The notes under the pieces: model-generated | The model's input: the letters and a program-made list of their open reading frames with translations, nothing else | Told to the model about the DNA's origin: nothing | The model's database searches: none | Source of the DNA: Enterobacter chengduensis | Lineage (GTDB): Bacteria > Pseudomonadota > Gammaproteobacteria > Enterobacterales > Enterobacteriaceae | Length of the DNA stretch: 64,000 nucleotides | NCBI RefSeq assembly: GCF_001984825.2 | Contig: NZ_CP043318.1 | Coordinates: forward strand, 558,001-622,000 | Direction: 5' to 3' | Made by a program: the position numbers and the translations under genes | Shown here: positions 36,884 to 45,384 of the stretch, piece by piece | Position numbering within the stretch: position 1 is the stretch's first letter | Layout of the letters: each line of letters starts with the position of its first letter

Positions 36884-38455
36884 ATGCTTAAAACGCTATC
36901 GATTCGTACCGGCTTGCTCTCTTTACTGGCCGTTATGACCCTTCTGCTGCTGATTGTCAGCGGCATCGGCATTTATGCCCTCACACAGAGTTCTTCTTCA
37001 CTGCAGCGCATTAATCACCTTCAGGGTGAGCAGATGGTGCAGCTGAACACCGGCTATACGCTGATCCTGCGCGCGCGCAATGAGGCGGGCCAGGCCGTCC
37101 GGATGATGGAAATCGGCATGCTCGATGATGCGGCCAAATCGGTCAAAAACATCAATCAGGAAATCGCCGTGGCTCAGAAAACGCTGAAAGGCGTGATCGA
37201 CGGCGGCGTGGCTGACGAACAGGGGCAGCAGCTCCTCGACAAAGTCGCGGCCAGCCTGGCGACGTATAACCAGCAGGGGATCGGCCCGATGCTGAAAACC
37301 CTGAATGACCAGAGCGCGGACGGGTATTACGACCTGCTGGAGAACACGCTGATTCCGGTGGCGAAGCAGTTCGATAACGACATGCAGGCGTTTCAGAAAT
37401 GGAGCGAAGCGCGAGGTCAGGCGGAAGTGAGCGCCGTGCAGGCGAGTAAAACCCGCGTGCTGATCCTGATTATCGTCGCCGCGCTGCTGACGGCGGGCAT
37501 CATCGTCCTCGCCTGGCTGGCGCTGCGCCATATGCTGCTCAAGCCGCTCTCGGCCTCGATTGTTCAGCTGGAAAATGTGGCGGCAGGCGATTTAACCCAT
37601 ACGCTAACGGCCCCCGCGAGCCAGGAGTTTAACCGCCTCAACGCGGTGATAGAGGAGATGCGACAGTCGCTGATGAACTCGGTTCTGCGGGTACGCGATG
37701 CCAGCGCGCAAATCGACACCGGCAGCCGCGAGCTGACGCTCGGAAACCGCGATCTTGCCGAGCGTACGGAATCTACCGCCACGTCGCTGGAGCAGACGGC
37801 GGCCAGCATGGAGCAGATCACCGCGACGGTGAAGCTCAACGCCGATAACGCCGAGCAGGCGCACCAGCTGGCCAAGTCGGTCTCCGACACGGCCGATCAC
37901 GGCAGCGAAATGGTCTGCTACGTGATTGAAAAAATGCGCGATATCTCCGGCAGCTCGGCGCGCATCGCCGACATCCTGAGCGTGATCGACGGCATTGCCT
38001 TCCAGACCAATATTCTGGCGCTTAACGCCTCCGTGGAAGCGGCGCGGGCGGGCGAGCAGGGGCGCGGGTTTGCCGTCGTCGCGGGTGAAGTGCGCAACCT
38101 GGCCAGCCGCAGCGCCGACGCGGCGAAAGAGATCCGCTCCCTTATCAGCGATTCGCAGACCCACGTTAACGAGGGCAGCGAATTGGCCCAGCAGGCTGGC
38201 GAAACGATGGATGAGATCGCAACAGAAGTGCTGCGGATGACCAAACTGATGCGCGAAATTGCGACCGCGTCTCATGAGCAGAGCCGCGGCATTGAGCAGG
38301 TGAATATTGCGGTGAATCAGATGGACGAAACCGCGCAGCAGAATGCGGCGCTGGTGCAGCAATCCTCCGCCGCGACCCGCTCCCTTGAGGAGCAGTCGCG
38401 CCAGCTAATGGAAGCCATGTCATCATTCAAAGTGACGGCTCAGACCGCGGCATAA
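36884..38455 (+). CDS. Methyl-accepting chemotaxis protein lacking the CheR/CheB tether
   Basis: The 523-residue chemoreceptor has a membrane helix (about 9-32), a periplasmic four-helix-bundle domain (about 33-188), a second helix (about 189-212), HAMP, and a signalling hairpin with IDGIAFQTNILALNASVEAARAG. It ends FKVTAQTAA without NWETF, like low-abundance receptors such as Trg. It follows the galactofuranose-type importer directly, so it may sense sugar-loaded YtfQ, as Trg senses RbsB and MglB; this is inference. A sigma-28 promoter ties it to the flagellar regulon. Confidence 0.93.
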   Translation: MLKTLSIRTGLLSLLAVMTLLLLIVSGIGIYALTQSSSSLQRINHLQGEQMVQLNTGYTLILRARNEAGQAVRMMEIGMLDDAAKSVKNINQEIAVAQKTLKGVIDGGVADEQGQQLLDKVAASLATYNQQGIGPMLKTLNDQSADGYYDLLENTLIPVAKQFDNDMQAFQKWSEARGQAEVSAVQASKTRVLILIIVAALLTAGIIVLAWLALRHMLLKPLSASIVQLENVAAGDLTHTLTAPASQEFNRLNAVIEEMRQSLMNSVLRVRDASAQIDTGSRELTLGNRDLAERTESTATSLEQTAASMEQITATVKLNADNAEQAHQLAKSVSDTADHGSEMVCYVIEKMRDISGSSARIADILSVIDGIAFQTNILALNASVEAARAGEQGRGFAVVAGEVRNLASRSADAAKEIRSLISDSQTHVNEGSELAQQAGETMDEIATEVLRMTKLMREIATASHEQSRGIEQVNIAVNQMDETAQQNAALVQQSSAATRSLEEQSRQLMEAMSSFKVTAQTAA

Positions 38456-38783
38456 TATTCTCCCGCCCCGGCACGTTCTGTGCCGGGATTTTACTATTCG
38501 CTGAATTAACGCCGGCTATATTATCGTGAATTTCACCCATTAATATTTCCAGCGAGCGGGTTAAATCTAACGCTTTTTCCGTCGGCTCAAGATATAAGCC
38601 TTTGCGGAAAAATAAAGGTTCATCAAAGAGTTGATTAAAACGCTTTAAGGCCAGGCTCACCGCCGGGCGGGACATCTCCAGGCGCAGAGAGGCCTTTGCC
38701 ATGCTGCCGCAGCGGACGATCTCAATAAATACAGGGATAAGATTTAAATCTATACCGGTAGTCGCACGGGAATAATTTTTCAT
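38427..38783 (-). CDS. HTH-only LysR-type protein, probably a truncated regulator
   Basis: The 118-residue frame starts at ATG 38783 with GGAG 10 bases upstream. It contains a complete LysR winged-helix domain (LNLIPVFIEIVRCGSMAKAS, SRPAVSLALKRFNQLFDEPLFFRKG, EPTEKALDLT) resembling the LeuO subgroup, plus the start of the linker helix. The effector domain of about 200 residues is absent. The last roughly 25 residues are read from the chemoreceptor's terminator and 3' end. It is probably a gene remnant, but an HTH-only DNA-binding protein is possible. Confidence 0.6.
   Translation of the reverse strand: MKNYSRATTGIDLNLIPVFIEIVRCGSMAKASLRLEMSRPAVSLALKRFNQLFDEPLFFRKGLYLEPTEKALDLTRSLEILMGEIHDNIAGVNSANSKIPAQNVPGRENIMPRSEPSL
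38467..38493 (+). terminator. Terminator of the second chemoreceptor gene
   Basis: CCCGGCAC (38467-38474) and GTGCCGGG (38480-38487) form a perfect 8-bp stem with a 5-base loop, followed by ATTTTA. It lies inside the C-terminal codons of the opposing LysR-like frame. Confidence 0.85.
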
Positions 38784-38900
38784 TGCAATTCTGCTCCACG
38801 AAATATCTCTCAAACTGTTATGGAAATAATGCAGGAGCAGTGGTGAATATTAAAGCGTGTTTTTTATAAACACTTATACGGTAAAATATATAAATGTGTT

Positions 38901-38921
38901 GGGGAGCCTGACAGGCTCCCC
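38901..38921 (-). terminator. Hairpin after fbp, probable terminator
   Basis: GGGGAGCCT (38901-38909) and AGGCTCCCC (38913-38921) form a 9-bp stem with a 3-base loop, 10 bases after the fbp stop. The T-tract on the minus strand is weak (AACACATTTAT), so termination may be partial. Confidence 0.65.
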
Positions 38922-38931
38922 GGGAGAGAGG

Positions 38932-39930
38932 TTACGCGTCTGGGAACTCACGGATAAAACGTTCAACGTCTTCAACCATGTGGTTGTTGCCGACGAAGAA
39001 TGAGCGGCGCTGGTGAAGGCTTTCCGGCACGATCTCCAGAATACGCTCTTTACCGTCGCTGGCCTTGCCGCCCGCCTGTTCGGCGAGGAACGCCATCGGG
39101 TTGCATTCGTACAGCAGGCGCAGCTTTCCGTCCGGGTGGCTGGCGGTGCTTGGGTAGAGATAGATGCCGCCTTTCAGCAGGTTACGGTGAAAATCCGCGA
39201 CCAGCGATCCAATATAGCGGGACGTGTACGGGCGCTGCGTCGCTTTATCTTCTTCCTGGCAGAATTTAATGTACTTCTTCACGCCGTTCGGGAAGCGGAT
39301 GTAGTTGCCTTCGTTGATGGAGTAGGTGTTGCCCTTCTCCGGGAAGCGCATGCGTTCCTGGCTCAGACAGAAAACGCCCAGTGACGGATCGTACGTAAAG
39401 GCGTGCACCCCGCAGCCGGTGGTGTACACCAGCATGGTGGAGGAGCCATAAACGACGTAACCGGCAGCCACCTGGTTAATGCCCGGCTGCAGGAAATCTT
39501 CTTCGGTCACCGGCGTGCCAACAGGCGTGACGCGGCGGTAGATGGAGAAAATGGTACCGACAGAAACGTTAACGTCGATGTTTGAGGAGCCGTCGAGCGG
39601 ATCCATCAGAACAACGTATTTCGCGTGTTCACACCCTTCGAAAACAACAATTTCATCTTCTTCTTCAGAGGCGATACCCGCAACGATGTCGCGCGCGCGC
39701 AGTGCAGCTTTCAGTTTTTCATTTGCGAACAGATCGAGCTTCTGTTGAACCTCGCCCTGAACGTTCTCGGCACCGCTGGCACCCAGGATATCGACCAGAC
39801 CGGCCTTGTTGATATCACGGTGGATGATCTTAGCGCCCAGCTTTATTGCCGACAGCAAAGCAGTGAGTTCACCGGTAGCATGAGAGAACTCGTGCTGCTT
39901 TTCGACAATAAATTCACCTAACGTTTTCAT
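38932..39930 (-). CDS. fbp: Class I fructose-1,6-bisphosphatase
   Basis: Fbp converts fructose-1,6-bisphosphate to fructose-6-phosphate in gluconeogenesis. The start at 39930 gives 332 residues ([20 protein letters not shown]...), equal to E. coli; the upstream in-frame codon at 39975 adds 15 unsupported residues. The metal/phosphate motif [12 protein letters not shown] and the substrate segment [23 protein letters not shown] are present. It diverges from mpl. Confidence 0.97.
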   Translation of the reverse strand: MKTLGEFIVEKQHEFSHATGELTALLSAIKLGAKIIHRDINKAGLVDILGASGAENVQGEVQQKLDLFANEKLKAALRARDIVAGIASEEEDEIVVFEGCEHAKYVVLMDPLDGSSNIDVNVSVGTIFSIYRRVTPVGTPVTEEDFLQPGINQVAAGYVVYGSSTMLVYTTGCGVHAFTYDPSLGVFCLSQERMRFPEKGNTYSINEGNYIRFPNGVKKYIKFCQEEDKATQRPYTSRYIGSLVADFHRNLLKGGIYLYPSTASHPDGKLRLLYECNPMAFLAEQAGGKASDGKERILEIVPESLHQRRSFFVGNNHMVEDVERFIREFPDA

Positions 39931-40127
39931 AACACTTTCCCTGCATCTTTGTGAGTAGAGCGATTGTATGTTCACTAAAACGACTAAAGCCCAACAATCT
40001 TAACAAATATTCAAATAGTAGCGCAGAGGTGAATCGCGCCAGCAGGATACGGATTTACCTGAAATGCGTTTCACAGCCGCTAACATGTGAGTAAAATGTG
40101 CGCCACATTGAAGAAGGATAGTGACGT

Positions 40128-41504
40128 ATGCGCATTCATATATTGGGGATTTGTGGCACTTTCATGGGCGGGCTGGCAATGCTGGCGCGCTCGCTGGGCC
40201 ATGAAGTGACAGGTTCGGACGCCAATGTGTATCCGCCGATGAGCACGCTTCTGGAGAAGCAGGGCATCTCTTTAATTCAGGGCTACGATGCCGGCCAGCT
40301 GGATCCCGAGCCGGACCTGGTGATCATTGGCAACGCCATGACCCGCGGCAATCCGTGCGTTGAGGCGGTACTGGAACGCAATATTCCGTTCATGTCCGGC
40401 CCGCAGTGGCTGCATGACTTCGTCCTGCGCGATCGCTGGGTGGTTGCCGTTGCCGGAACGCACGGCAAAACGACTACCGCGGGCATGGCGACCTGGATCC
40501 TCGAAGCCTGCGGCTACAAGCCGGGCTTTGTGATCGGCGGCGTACCGGGCAACTTCGAGGTTTCTGCGCGTCTGGGCGACAGCCCGTTCTTCGTGATCGA
40601 AGCCGACGAGTATGACTGCGCGTTCTTCGACAAGCGCTCCAAGTTCGTGCACTACTGCCCGCGCACGCTGATCCTCAACAACCTTGAGTTTGACCACGCG
40701 GATATCTTTGACGACCTGAAGGCCATTCAGAAACAGTTCCACCACCTGGTGCGCATTGTTCCGGGCCAGGGCCGCATCATCCTGCCGGAAAATGACATCA
40801 ACCTGAAGCAGACCCTGGCAATGGGCTGCTGGAGCGAGCAGGAGCTGGTGGGCGAGCAGGGCCACTGGCAGGCGAAGAAACTCAACGCCGATGCCTCGGA
40901 GTGGGAAGTGCTGCTCGACGGTGAAAAAGTGGGTGAGGTGAAGTGGGGCCTGGTCGGCGAACACAACATGCACAACGGCCTGATGGCGATTGCGGCAGCG
41001 CGTCACGTCGGCGTACTGCCTGCGGATGCGGCGAATGCGCTGGGCTCGTTTATCAACGCCCGCCGCCGTCTGGAACTGCGCGGTGAAGCCCACGGCGTGA
41101 CGGTGTATGACGATTTCGCGCACCACCCAACGGCGATTCTGGCGACGCTTGCCGCGTTACGCGGCAAAGTCGGCGGCACGGCCCGCATTCTGGCGGTGCT
41201 GGAACCGCGCTCGAACACCATGAAAATGGGCATCTGCAAAGACGATCTGGCGCCGTCGTTAGGACGCGCCGATGAGGTCTTCCTGCTGCAGCCGCAGCAT
41301 ATCCCGTGGCAGGTGGCGGAAGTGGCCGATGCCTGCATTCAGCCTGCGCACTGGAGTGCGGATGTGGATGCGCTCGCGGACATGGTGGTGAAAGCCGCTC
41401 AGCCCGGTGACCACATTCTGGTGATGAGCAACGGCGGGTTTGGTGGGATCCATCAGAAGCTGCTGGACGGCCTGGCGAAGAAAGCGGAAGCGGTAGCAGA
41501 GTAA
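40128..41504 (+). CDS. mpl: UDP-MurNAc:L-Ala-gamma-D-Glu-meso-DAP ligase Mpl
   Basis: Mpl recycles murein tripeptide by joining it to UDP-MurNAc in the cytoplasm. The 458-residue Mur-ligase family protein has an N-terminal UDP-binding loop (HILGICGTFMGGLAMLA), the ATP loop AGTHGKTTTAGM, the central EADEYDCAFFDKRSKFVHY and C-terminal DDFAHHPTAI. The length matches E. coli. It diverges from fbp and ends 1 base before a palindromic repeat. Confidence 0.96.
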   Translation: MRIHILGICGTFMGGLAMLARSLGHEVTGSDANVYPPMSTLLEKQGISLIQGYDAGQLDPEPDLVIIGNAMTRGNPCVEAVLERNIPFMSGPQWLHDFVLRDRWVVAVAGTHGKTTTAGMATWILEACGYKPGFVIGGVPGNFEVSARLGDSPFFVIEADEYDCAFFDKRSKFVHYCPRTLILNNLEFDHADIFDDLKAIQKQFHHLVRIVPGQGRIILPENDINLKQTLAMGCWSEQELVGEQGHWQAKKLNADASEWEVLLDGEKVGEVKWGLVGEHNMHNGLMAIAAARHVGVLPADAANALGSFINARRRLELRGEAHGVTVYDDFAHHPTAILATLAALRGKVGGTARILAVLEPRSNTMKMGICKDDLAPSLGRADEVFLLQPQHIPWQVAEVADACIQPAHWSADVDALADMVVKAAQPGDHILVMSNGGFGGIHQKLLDGLAKKAEAVAE

Positions 41505-41505
41505 A

Positions 41506-41587
41506 CCCCTCACCCCAGCCCTCTCCCCAAAGGAGAGAGGGTGTTCAATTCCCCTCTCCCCTTTGGGGAGAGGGTCAGGGTGAGGGG
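41506..41587. repeat. CCCTCACCC/GGGTGAGGG palindromic repeat, copy 3
   Basis: The compact copy runs from CCCCTCACCCCAGCCCTCTCC to GGGGAGAGGGTCAGGGTGAGGG, with two inner hairpins about an ATTC centre. It lies between the convergent genes mpl and yjgA, where it can act as a two-way terminator. Confidence 0.87.
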
Positions 41588-41604
41588 AACAGGCGGTTCG
41601 AATA

Positions 41605-42156
41605 TTACTCGTCGTTCTCAGACAGCTCGCGCAGATACTGGAAAATCAGGCGCGCAGACTTCGGCGGCTTATTCCCTTCTTTCTCTTTCTTCGCGTTGCG
41701 GATCAAAGAACGCAGCTGCTGGCGGTCGGCATCCGGCCACAGGTTCAGCACTTCCGGTACGGCATCATCACCCTGCTCAATCAGGCGATCGCGGATCTGC
41801 TCAAGCTTATGGAAAAAGGCAACCTGCTGGTTATGGCGGTTTTTCAGCTTGTCCAGCGCCTGGCGGATCGGATCGACGTCGCGCTGACGCAGCATTTTCC
41901 CGATAAGCTGAAGCTGGCGACGACGGCCTTCTTTTTTGATTTTCTGTGCCAGTTCAATGGCATCACGCAGATCCTGGTCGAGCGGGATCTTGTCCAGCGC
42001 GTTTTTACCCAGTTCTACCATTTCTGCGCCAAGCTGTTTTAACTCTTCGGCGTCACGTTTAATTTCACTTTTACTGACCCAGATGATCTCATCATCTTCG
42101 TCTTCGATGTTATCACCGGGAACGTCGTCGAGCCAGTCTTCGGGCTGCTTAGTCAT
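41605..42156 (-). CDS. yjgA: Ribosome assembly factor YjgA (DarP)
   Basis: YjgA/DarP associates with late 50S precursors and helps the peptidyl-transferase centre mature. The 183-residue protein has an acidic N-terminus ([22 protein letters not shown]) and a helical DUF615 domain rich in Lys, Arg and Gln ([19 protein letters not shown]). The length matches E. coli. It diverges from pmbA and converges on mpl. Confidence 0.95.
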   Translation of the reverse strand: MTKQPEDWLDDVPGDNIEDEDDEIIWVSKSEIKRDAEELKQLGAEMVELGKNALDKIPLDQDLRDAIELAQKIKKEGRRRQLQLIGKMLRQRDVDPIRQALDKLKNRHNQQVAFFHKLEQIRDRLIEQGDDAVPEVLNLWPDADRQQLRSLIRNAKKEKEGNKPPKSARLIFQYLRELSENDE

Positions 42157-42251
42157 GTCAGGCTCCTTAAAAAAAGAGGCTAATGTTACCAGTTAAGACG
42201 CGCACTGAAAAACGGTTCTCTGTTAGACTTCAGTTAACTCTCTCTTACAGT

Positions 42252-43604
42252 ATGGCATTTGCGATGAAAGTAACCTCACAAGTTGAAGCGCAGCGTAAGA
42301 TTCTGGAAGAAGCCGTCTCCACCGCGCTGATGCTTGCTTCAGAAAAATCAGATGGCGCCGAAGTGGCGGTCAGTAAAACCACCGGCATCAGCGTGAGCAC
42401 CCGCTATGGTGAAGTGGAGAATGTGGAATTCAACAGCGACGGCGCGCTGGGGATCACGGTCTATCACCAGAATCGCAAAGGCAGCGCGTCATCCACCGAT
42501 CTCAGCCCGGACGCCATTGCCCGTACGGTGCAGGCGGCGCTGGATATCGCCCGTTACACCTCGCCGGATCCTTACGCCGGCGTGGCGGATAAAGACCTGC
42601 TGGCCTTTGACGCGCCGGACCTCGATCTTTTCCACCCGGCGGAGGTGACCCCGGACGAAGCCATCGAGCTGGCCGCACGCGCCGAGCAGGCTTCCCTGCA
42701 GGCCGATAAGCGCATCACCAATACCGAAGGCGGCAGCTTCAACAGCCATTACGGCATCAAGGTATTCGGCAACAGCCACGGCATGCTGCAGGGCTACTGC
42801 TCCACCCGTCATTCGCTTTCCAGCTGCGTCATCGCCGAAGAAAACGGCGACATGGAGCGCGACTACGCCTACACCATTGGCCGCGCGCTGGGCGACTTGC
42901 AGTCTCCGGAGTGGGTGGGTAAAGAGTGCGCCGAACGCACGCTGTCTCGCCTGTCGCCGCGCAAGCTCTCCACCATGAAGGCCCCGGTGATTTTTGCCAA
43001 CGAAGTGGCAACCGGCCTGTTTGGCCATCTGGTGGGCGCTATCGCAGGCGGGTCCGTTTACCGTAAATCGACCTTCCTGCTCGACTCGCTGGGCAAGCAG
43101 ATCCTGCCGGAATGGCTGACCATCGAAGAGCATCCGCACCTGCTGAAAGGGCTGGCCTCCACGCCGTTCGACAGCGAAGGCGTGCGCACCGAGCGTCGCG
43201 ATATCGTCAAAGATGGCGTGCTGACCCAGTGGCTGCTGACCAACTACTCCGCGCGCAAGCTGGGGCTGAAAAGCACCGGCCACGCGGGCGGCATCCACAA
43301 CTGGCGCATTGCCGGGCAGGGCCTCAACTTTGAGCAAATGCTGAAAGAGATGGGCACCGGTCTGGTGGTGACCGAGCTGATGGGCCAGGGCGTAAGCGGC
43401 ATCACCGGCGACTACTCGCGCGGCGCGGCGGGCTTCTGGGTGGAAAACGGCGAAATTCAGTATCCGGTGAGCGAAATCACGATTGCCGGCAACCTGAAGG
43501 ACATGTGGCGCAACATCGTTACGGTCGGTAACGATATTGAAACACGTAGCAATATACAGTGTGGTTCTGTGTTACTGCCGGAAATGAAAATCGCCGGTCA
43601 GTAA
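42252..43604 (+). CDS. pmbA: Metalloprotease subunit PmbA (TldE)
   Basis: PmbA/TldE forms a heterodimeric protease with TldD that removes leader peptides from modified peptides such as microcin B17 and degrades CcdA. The start at 42252 gives 450 residues ([21 protein letters not shown]...), the E. coli length; an in-frame codon at 42183 lies in the yjgA promoter region. The family motif [15 protein letters not shown] and the C-terminal [20 protein letters not shown] are present. This subunit lacks the TldD zinc motif, as expected. Confidence 0.95.
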   Translation: MAFAMKVTSQVEAQRKILEEAVSTALMLASEKSDGAEVAVSKTTGISVSTRYGEVENVEFNSDGALGITVYHQNRKGSASSTDLSPDAIARTVQAALDIARYTSPDPYAGVADKDLLAFDAPDLDLFHPAEVTPDEAIELAARAEQASLQADKRITNTEGGSFNSHYGIKVFGNSHGMLQGYCSTRHSLSSCVIAEENGDMERDYAYTIGRALGDLQSPEWVGKECAERTLSRLSPRKLSTMKAPVIFANEVATGLFGHLVGAIAGGSVYRKSTFLLDSLGKQILPEWLTIEEHPHLLKGLASTPFDSEGVRTERRDIVKDGVLTQWLLTNYSARKLGLKSTGHAGGIHNWRIAGQGLNFEQMLKEMGTGLVVTELMGQGVSGITGDYSRGAAGFWVENGEIQYPVSEITIAGNLKDMWRNIVTVGNDIETRSNIQCGSVLLPEMKIAGQ

Positions 43605-43645
43605 TGCCCGTAATGGCGTGTTAATAATAAAAAAGGAAGTGAGCA

Positions 43646-44032
43646 ATGCGTAAACACCTGTTAGCGATCGTCGCAGCTTCAACGCTGGTTCTTGGCTCTT
43701 CTGCGTTTGCTGCCGATCTTGAAGAAGACATGGGCATCCTCGGGCAAAACCTGAAGGTGGTGCAAAAGACGGACAATGCGGCGGAAATGAAAGACGCCCT
43801 GACCAAAATGCGTGAAGCCGCGCTGGACGCCCAAAAAGCGACGCCACCGAAGCTGGAAAGCAAAGCGGCAGACAGTGCAGAGATGAAGGACTACCGTCAC
43901 GGCTTTGACGTGCTGGTCGGCCAGATCGACGGCGCGCTGAAGCTGGCAAACGAAGGTAAAGTGAAAGAAGCTCAGGCGGCGGCCGAGCAGTTTGTGACCA
44001 CGCGCAACACGTACCACAAGAAATACCGCTAA
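43646..44032 (+). CDS. cybC: Soluble cytochrome b562, periplasmic
   Basis: CybC is a four-helix-bundle haem protein of unknown electron-transfer role. The 128-residue precursor has a signal peptide ([22 protein letters not shown]) and the mature sequence [10 protein letters not shown]... The haem ligands are the Met at mature position 7 and the His in NTYHKKYR near the C-terminus. Both are kept, so the gene looks intact; E. coli K-12 has a defective copy in some annotations. A strong terminator follows. Confidence 0.94.
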   Translation: MRKHLLAIVAASTLVLGSSAFAADLEEDMGILGQNLKVVQKTDNAAEMKDALTKMREAALDAQKATPPKLESKAADSAEMKDYRHGFDVLVGQIDGALKLANEGKVKEAQAAAEQFVTTRNTYHKKYR

Positions 44033-44059
44033 CCGATCGCGCATCGGACAGACAAGCAG

Positions 44060-44084
44060 CGGGGGCCAGCGGCCCCCGTTTTTT
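44060..44084 (+). terminator. Rho-independent terminator of cybC
   Basis: CGGGGGCC (44060-44067) and GGCCCCCG (44071-44078) with an AGC loop are followed by six T. It isolates cybC from the downstream operon. Confidence 0.94.
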
Positions 44085-44178
44085 ATGCGCGGTAATAAGT
44101 AAACCCTATCGCCATCACATTTTTGCCTCACCACCCCCGAACGTTTTCGTTTCCTTTCCCCGCATTTGCCCGCCGGAA

Positions 44179-44198
44179 TACGTGATATTCATCACGTA
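44179..44198. promoter_or_regulatory. CRP/FNR-type dyad TACGTGATATTCATCACGTA
   Basis: The arms TACGTGAT and ATCACGTA are perfect complements around ATTC. The GTGA-N6-TCAC core is the CRP consensus; FNR would need TTGAT, so CRP is the better reading. It lies about 170 bases before the first gene. Confidence 0.65.
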
Positions 44199-44231
44199 AA
44201 TACAGTGGTTTATCCAGATTCACCGTATTTA

Positions 44232-44247
44232 TGTGGCACAGATCACT
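44232..44247. promoter_or_regulatory. Second CRP-like site TGTGGCACAGATCACT
   Basis: It matches TGTGA-N6-TCACA at 8 of 10 positions and lies 53 bases downstream of the first dyad, centre to centre about 51, close to five helical turns. It is weaker than the first site. Confidence 0.45.
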
Positions 44248-44260
44248 GCTGCGGCTCGCC

Positions 44261-44280
44261 TTTCCACTTCGAAGTGGAAA
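44261..44280. promoter_or_regulatory. Perfect 20-bp palindrome, candidate operator of the PRD regulator
   Basis: TTTCCACTTCGAAGTGGAAA is fully self-complementary over 20 bases and lies 86 bases before the first start codon. No T-run follows, so it is not a terminator. The operon encodes its own PRD/EIIB/EIIA activator, and such activators bind inverted repeats upstream of their promoters. The assignment is inference. Confidence 0.6.
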
Positions 44281-44366
44281 ACAACTCGCTACAAACAATG
44301 CCCCCCCAACGTTAGTTTTATTCCAGAGCCATTAACGGGGTAAGACCAGTGATTAACGGAGCGGTA

Positions 44367-44687
44367 ATGAACGACGTTGGGGAACAGGCGGAGCAAACAG
44401 AACAGCTCGCAAACACCATGCTGCAGCAGGTCTATGCCCTGCTGGCCCGGAACAACATCATCCCCAACGCGGTACAGGAGCAGATGCTCACCTCCCACGT
44501 CCGCGCCATGGCGCACCGGTCCGTGACCGGCGAGCCGCTGCCGGAGGTCGAAGCGGAGCTGTTCGACGAAATTTCACCCGATTCAATGCGGCTCGCCCGT
44601 GAAGTGGTCGCGCAGTTTGGCAACCTTCCTGATGAAGAGGCCTGGCTGCTCTCCGTTCACTTCGAAGTCGCGAAAGACAACCTTTAA
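44367..44687 (+). CDS. Stand-alone PRD-domain protein
   Basis: The 106-residue protein consists of little more than one PTS regulation domain. Two histidine motifs are visible: SHVRAMAHRS (about residues 44-53) and LLSVHFEVAKDNL at the C-terminus. PRDs are normally phosphorylated by HPr or EIIB inside larger regulators. The start at ATG 44367 is preferred because GGAG lies 5 bases upstream; a GTG at 44349 would add 6 residues. It is the first gene of the operon, 10 bases before the next. Its role is unknown; it may modulate the regulator at 51111. Confidence 0.75.
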   Translation: MNDVGEQAEQTEQLANTMLQQVYALLARNNIIPNAVQEQMLTSHVRAMAHRSVTGEPLPEVEAELFDEISPDSMRLAREVVAQFGNLPDEEAWLLSVHFEVAKDNL

Positions 44688-44697
44688 GGAGCAACAC

Positions 44698-45060
44698 ATG
44701 GAACAGATTACAGTCGTGATTGGCGATCGCCTGGGTAAAGGTCAGAAAGTGGCGGCCGGTGTGGAAAAAGCCGGTGGACGCGCGGTGGTTGTGCCGGGCA
44801 TGGCGGCGGATATGAAGCTCGGCGACGTCATGAAGGCGGAAAACGCCACCTTCGGCATCTCCTTCTGCGGCAGCGGCGGCGCGGGTGCTATTACCGCGCA
44901 AACCAAATACGGCTACAAGGCCAAATACGGCATGCGTTCCGTGGACGAGGGCGTCACCGCCATCAACGAAGGCTGCAACGTGCTGGGCTTTGGCTTTATG
45001 GATAAAGAAGAGCTGGGCGAGCGTCTGGTGCAGGCGTGGCAGAAGAAATACGGCGCATAA
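44698..45060 (+). CDS. Small glycine-rich SFCGS-motif cytoplasmic protein
   Basis: The 120-residue soluble protein has a Rossmann-like beginning (ITVVIGDRLGKGQKVAAGVEKAGG) and a conserved-looking SFCGSGGAGAITAQTKYGY segment with a single cysteine at residue 57. A family named after this motif is found in similar operons. The size and the lone cysteine in a glycine-rich loop recall PTS EIIB domains, but no homology is claimed. AAGGAG precedes the start, and DUF4312 follows after 2 bases. Its function is unknown. Confidence 0.75.
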   Translation: MEQITVVIGDRLGKGQKVAAGVEKAGGRAVVVPGMAADMKLGDVMKAENATFGISFCGSGGAGAITAQTKYGYKAKYGMRSVDEGVTAINEGCNVLGFGFMDKEELGERLVQAWQKKYGA

Positions 45061-45062
45061 GC

Positions 45063-45362
45063 ATGAAAGAACAGTTCACAACCACGGTGAGGGTAAAGGG
45101 GAAGGGCGACGCCAAAGCGCGCGCCTTTGCCGACGCGCTCAACCACGTTCAGGCCGCGGTGATGAAAGCCTCACCGCATATCTTACTGCGTATTGAGCCA
45201 CAGGATGTGCAGGTCGTTCAGGCGCAAGAAGCGGTGCGTAAAGAAGCGTTTCTGTTCTTCTTTCTGCGCCGGGAAAGACGCACCTACAGCGTGGAGCTGG
45301 ATGTGACCGTCAACGTGACCGCCATCAATCTTGACCAGGTGGATTTCGTCACGCAACGCTGA
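45063..45362 (+). CDS. DUF4312-type small cytoplasmic protein
   Basis: The 99-residue protein has a beta-alpha-beta-looking pattern: EQFTTTVRVKGKGDAKARAFADALNHVQ, then an aromatic-basic patch FLFFFLRRERRTYS and the strand VELDVTVNVTAINLDQ. No catalytic residues stand out and there is no membrane helix. It sits between the SFCGS protein and two membrane proteins, so it may be a peripheral subunit of that membrane complex. The DUF number is from memory. Confidence 0.7.
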   Translation: MKEQFTTTVRVKGKGDAKARAFADALNHVQAAVMKASPHILLRIEPQDVQVVQAQEAVRKEAFLFFFLRRERRTYSVELDVTVNVTAINLDQVDFVTQR

Positions 45363-45384
45363 TTATTCATAAAAGGGCAGACTG

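Larger units (their letters stand above)
44085..44366. other. Promoter region of the DUF4310/DgaEF-type operon
   Basis: This 282-base gene-free region contains two CRP-like dyads (44179, 44232), a perfect 20-bp palindrome (44261) and a run of C (44300-44307). The first gene starts at 44367. A confident -10/-35 pair could not be assigned. TGGCAC at 44234 resembles a sigma-54 -24 box, but the following GC is one base too far away. Confidence 0.6.

Noticed and set aside
44234..44250. A possible sigma-54 promoter (TGGCAC...TGC) before the DUF4310 operon
   Set aside because: The GC of the -12 element is one base too far from the GG of the -24 element. Sigma-54 tolerates no such change, and the operon's regulator has no AAA+ domain.
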